Assembly: GCA_029260115.1 (NCBI GenBank)
Contig: JAJDDW010000041.1
Span: 1 to 64,000 of the forward strand
From: Phycisphaerae bacterium
GTDB lineage: Bacteria > Planctomycetota > Phycisphaerae > UBA1845
DNA: 64,000 bases
Direction: 5' to 3'
Each line of letters begins with the position of its first letter. Within the stretch, counting starts at the first letter, position 1. Positions 61,405-64,000 of this stretch are shown here, in pieces. The notes beneath the pieces were generated by a model. The model worked only from the letters and a program-made list of their open reading frames with translations. It was not told the DNA's origin and did not search any database. The translations under genes and the position numbers were made by a program.

Positions 61405-64000
61405 ATGGCACGGAGTGCTTCATCATCAAGTAAGCGTCGCAAACGTTTACGCTGGCTAATCGGATGTATCGTCGGAGTAGCCGTCTTTCTTCCTGGGGGG
61501 TACGCCCTCTATTCTTATCAATGGCAGCAAAACACCCAGCGCGTGCTCGCCACAGCCAACGACGCAGCCGACAAACAAGACTGGCGCATCGCGGTCCAGG
61601 AATATCGTCAGTACCTGTACCGCGTTCCGTCTGCACCGGAGGTGTTAGCCAGCTACGCCCATGCCCTCATCGAATTAGCCAAGGAAGATCCTAGGGTCAT
61701 TAGTCCTGCCCTGGAAACCTTAAAAAAACTGAACCGCATCGACGCGACCAACTTATACGGTATCTCGGAACTGGCGAAGTTATACATCGCACTTGGAGAA
61801 TATCGACCGGCAGAACAACTCGCCCAGCAGTGGATTGCTGTCGCGCGCGACAACCCCGAAGCCCATGCCATCTTAGCCGCTGCGCGTCATGGCCTGGGCA
61901 CGTTCGACCTCGCCGCAGCAGGTCTGGTTGAGGCCATCAAGCAAATGCCGCATGAGACCACTTTGTATCCACTTCTGATCTCGACTTATCAGATTGATTT
62001 GCAAGACAAAGAAGCAGCACGGCTGTGGATGGATCGCGGTCTTCAAGCCGACCCACAATCACCTGAAATCCATCTAGCGGCCTACGCTTTCTTCCGTAGC
62101 GAGCAAGATAACGAAAAAGCTCAGTACCATTTGGACCAGGCATTAGCGTTAGGGCCTCAGCGCGTCCCGGTGCTCCTGGCCGCCGCCCGTGCCGAGCTTG
62201 ATCGAGGTAATCCCGACTCCGCTAAAACCCTATTGGACCGCGTTGAAACTATAGAGCCTTCCCATCGCGGTCGGCTACAGCTTCTAGCCATTTGGGCACG
62301 CACGACGCATGCCAATGAAAGCCTTGTCTTAGTTGCCGACGAAATGGTTGCCAAGGCTAACGATATCGACATAGACCTCATCGCCCACGCGGCAGAACTT
62401 TACATAGATGCTCGGCAAACAGAAAAAGCTGATAAATGCATTGAAATCATTACCCAACAACGCTCACGTTCACCAAGCGTTCAGATTTGGTTACATGCGT
62501 TGAAAGGGTCACGCGCTCTACTGGCCCAAAACGGAATTGAAGCAGCCCAGGAATTCGAATTAGTTCTCAAACTCTCACCCAACGATGAAAAAACGCTAGA
62601 GTTAGCTGCCTTAGCCTATCGCGATTCGAACAATCTCAACGCCGCAGCGGTAATGTACCGACGATTACTCTTGGTGAATGACCAATCAGTTTCGGCTAAG
62701 CTGGGTTTGGCTCAAATCGACTGGTTGCAAGGTAGGCGTGAGAATATCCGATCATGCCTTGGCGGCGTGAACCCTACGACAGATCGACAACGTCAACTAC
62801 ACGAGATACTCAGCTTGGCGGCCGAATTAACTGCCACCCCCTTTGCCACACTCTCTGAGCAGCGTAAACAGGACGTACAGAAAAAACTCATTGCCCGTGC
62901 CGACACCATGACAGCCAATAGTATGGCATCCATTATTCTGGCAGACTGTTTTGCCTTAACAGATTTTGCGCCAGCGTGTGGCGCATGGGTCAACGAGCAT
63001 CTTCAGGATAACGATGTTGCATTAACACTAGCGCTTCGATATGCAGGATTCTTACAATCAACCGAAGCTGACCAAGCGCTAATCCTGAGAAATAAAATCA
63101 TCAGCGCCTATCCGAATTCATCACGAGCACACCTACTACAACTGCGGGCGTTATTAGCCGAGAATCAACCTGAAAAAGTGAGACAGTACACCGACACCCT
63201 CAATCTCGCACCACAAACCATGGGCGAGTTATGGCGAGGCCTAGCCGCTATGCAGCGGGCATTAGGTCAAACCGACAACGCCTGCGTATCACTTCGCCAA
63301 GCCCTGAGTCTCAACGCCCAAGATTCTATGGCGGCTAGATTACTGGCAGAGCTTACGCCGGACCGTGATGAGTCGCTAAAAATAGCAGAAGACTTGCGTC
63401 AACAATTTGGTGAAGATGATTTGCATTGGCGCGTGATACGTGCATCCGCGTTGCTTCAATCCAAGAGTCAGGAACAGCAGCTTCGAGAAGCGACACAGCT
63501 ACTACAATATTGCATCAATAAACGTCCCCGCTGGGTACAGCCTAGCATTTTACTCGGCGACGCATACGCCCTTCAAGGCCAACTGAATCAATCAGTCGAA
63601 ATTTACCGATCAGCCATTTCCGAGCAACCGGAATTAGGCACAGGCCCAGTTGCGGCGCGTCTCGTCACGGCACTCAATCGATTAGGGCGGTTCATCGAAG
63701 CGGACGCCGTGCTGAATGATTTAACGCGCGTGAATCCTGATGAGCCAGCCGTATTACGCCTACGCACAGAATACTATTCGCGTACCAATGACCTTTCCTC
63801 AGCCATCGAAACTGCCGAGCGACTACTCGTTAGCAGCGGCGATGACCCGGTGTGGGCTGCGACAACCTCTAGTTTACAATGGCGTAGTGGGCACAGTGAG
63901 CGCGCGGAATCCATCGCACGAGATTTCCTACAAAGACACCCGCAATCGCCGGCGCTATGGTGGTCATTATCGCGAGCGCTGGTTGCCCAAGAAAAAGACG
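61405..64000 (+). CDS. Large TPR-repeat protein (PrsT-like), truncated by the window edge
   Basis: An open frame of at least 865 codons, continuing past 64000. The start is the ATG at 61405 with GGAG ten bases upstream. A basic N-terminus (MARSASSSSKRRKRLRW), a membrane helix (about residues 18-36, LIGCIVGVAVFLPGGYALY) and then a long array of TPR-like helical pairs (for example ATANDAADKQDWRIAVQEYR and AAAVMYRRLLLVNDQSVSAKLG). TPR proteins of this size (PrsT) are regular members of PEP-CTERM/exosortase loci. Its position 84 bases after the transferase suggests the same unit. The C-terminus lies outside the window. Confidence 0.85.
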   Translation, partial: MARSASSSSKRRKRLRWLIGCIVGVAVFLPGGYALYSYQWQQNTQRVLATANDAADKQDWRIAVQEYRQYLYRVPSAPEVLASYAHALIELAKEDPRVISPALETLKKLNRIDATNLYGISELAKLYIALGEYRPAEQLAQQWIAVARDNPEAHAILAAARHGLGTFDLAAAGLVEAIKQMPHETTLYPLLISTYQIDLQDKEAARLWMDRGLQADPQSPEIHLAAYAFFRSEQDNEKAQYHLDQALALGPQRVPVLLAAARAELDRGNPDSAKTLLDRVETIEPSHRGRLQLLAIWARTTHANESLVLVADEMVAKANDIDIDLIAHAAELYIDARQTEKADKCIEIITQQRSRSPSVQIWLHALKGSRALLAQNGIEAAQEFELVLKLSPNDEKTLELAALAYRDSNNLNAAAVMYRRLLLVNDQSVSAKLGLAQIDWLQGRRENIRSCLGGVNPTTDRQRQLHEILSLAAELTATPFATLSEQRKQDVQKKLIARADTMTANSMASIILADCFALTDFAPACGAWVNEHLQDNDVALTLALRYAGFLQSTEADQALILRNKIISAYPNSSRAHLLQLRALLAENQPEKVRQYTDTLNLAPQTMGELWRGLAAMQRALGQTDNACVSLRQALSLNAQDSMAARLLAELTPDRDESLKIAEDLRQQFGEDDLHWRVIRASALLQSKSQEQQLREATQLLQYCINKRPRWVQPSILLGDAYALQGQLNQSVEIYRSAISEQPELGTGPVAARLVTALNRLGRFIEADAVLNDLTRVNPDEPAVLRLRTEYYSRTNDLSSAIETAERLLVSSGDDPVWAATTSSLQWRSGHSERAESIARDFLQRHPQSPALWWSLSRALVAQEKD

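Noticed and set aside
1-64000. CRISPR arrays, rRNA genes, prophage or conjugative elements
   Set aside because: No regularly spaced direct repeats, rRNA-like sequence or phage/conjugation genes were recognised on either strand.

Overview
The window looks like a chromosomal segment of a Planctomycetota-type bacterium, possibly Phycisphaerae-like. The evidence is indirect: an exosortase/EpsI locus, a MoxR-DUF58-BatA-type operon extended by a giant two-VWA membrane protein, a large surface lipoprotein with CGCG-type calcium-binding repeats, and base composition near 50% GC by eye. There is no rRNA, tRNA or CRISPR array that I can recognise, so the taxonomy is inference.

Region 1 (1-6778). A lipoprotein gene runs off the left edge. 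Next comes a compact plus-strand group of a zinc-finger-less DnaJ-like protein, two tiny membrane proteins and a pteridine-reductase-like SDR whose best ribosome site points to a CTG start. A second plus-strand pair follows: a membrane-anchored GspE/PilB-like protein that has lost its P-loop, and a CvpA-like membrane protein with a long soluble tail.

Region 2 (6787-18779, all minus). One long probable operon, in transcription order: a coiled-coil membrane protein with two DnaJ-type CxxCxGxG motifs, an NHL lipoprotein, a 1063-residue VWA/GATase-like membrane protein, MoxR ATPase, DUF58, BatA-like VWA protein, a small membrane protein and a Gfo/Idh/MocA oxidoreductase. It resembles the MoxR/Bat modules thought to act as cell-envelope chaperone systems.

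Region 3 (19177-24548). An exported thioredoxin-like protein with carboxypeptidase-regulatory-type repeats, a helical-repeat protein and a YigZ/IMPACT protein. These are followed by a degraded IS4-type transposase fragment abutting a NusG/RfaH-like antiterminator. Several dispersed palindromic repeats lie here.

Region 4 (24549-54011). A polysaccharide locus. It opens with a 1386-residue surface lipoprotein and a methyltransferase on the plus strand. A long minus-strand series then encodes glycosyltransferases (GT2, GT4, WecG type and a PMT-like membrane enzyme), a polysaccharide deacetylase, a sulfatase-fold protein, an SGNH hydrolase, an asparagine-synthetase-like protein, rhamnose-type sugar enzymes, an epimerase, an O-antigen ligase/polymerase-like protein and a Wzx flippase. 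A membrane-anchored glucose-dehydrogenase-like cytochrome c fusion sits inside the series.

Region 5 (54012-64000, plus). After a 0.9-kb non-coding stretch with a recognisable promoter come an exosortase fused to an N-terminal nucleotidyltransferase-like/left-handed beta-helix domain, EpsI, a Wzz/BY-kinase with a Tyr-Gly tail, a priming sugar transferase with an unusual N-terminal domain, and a large TPR protein cut by the right edge. Together these would start (priming transferase), flip (Wzx), polymerise or ligate, and regulate (BY-kinase) an exopolysaccharide coupled to exosortase sorting. I saw no PEP-CTERM-type substrate in the window.

The best candidates for something undescribed are the exosortase fusion with its partner transferase, the degenerate secretion-ATPase/CvpA pair, and the extended MoxR/VWA operon.
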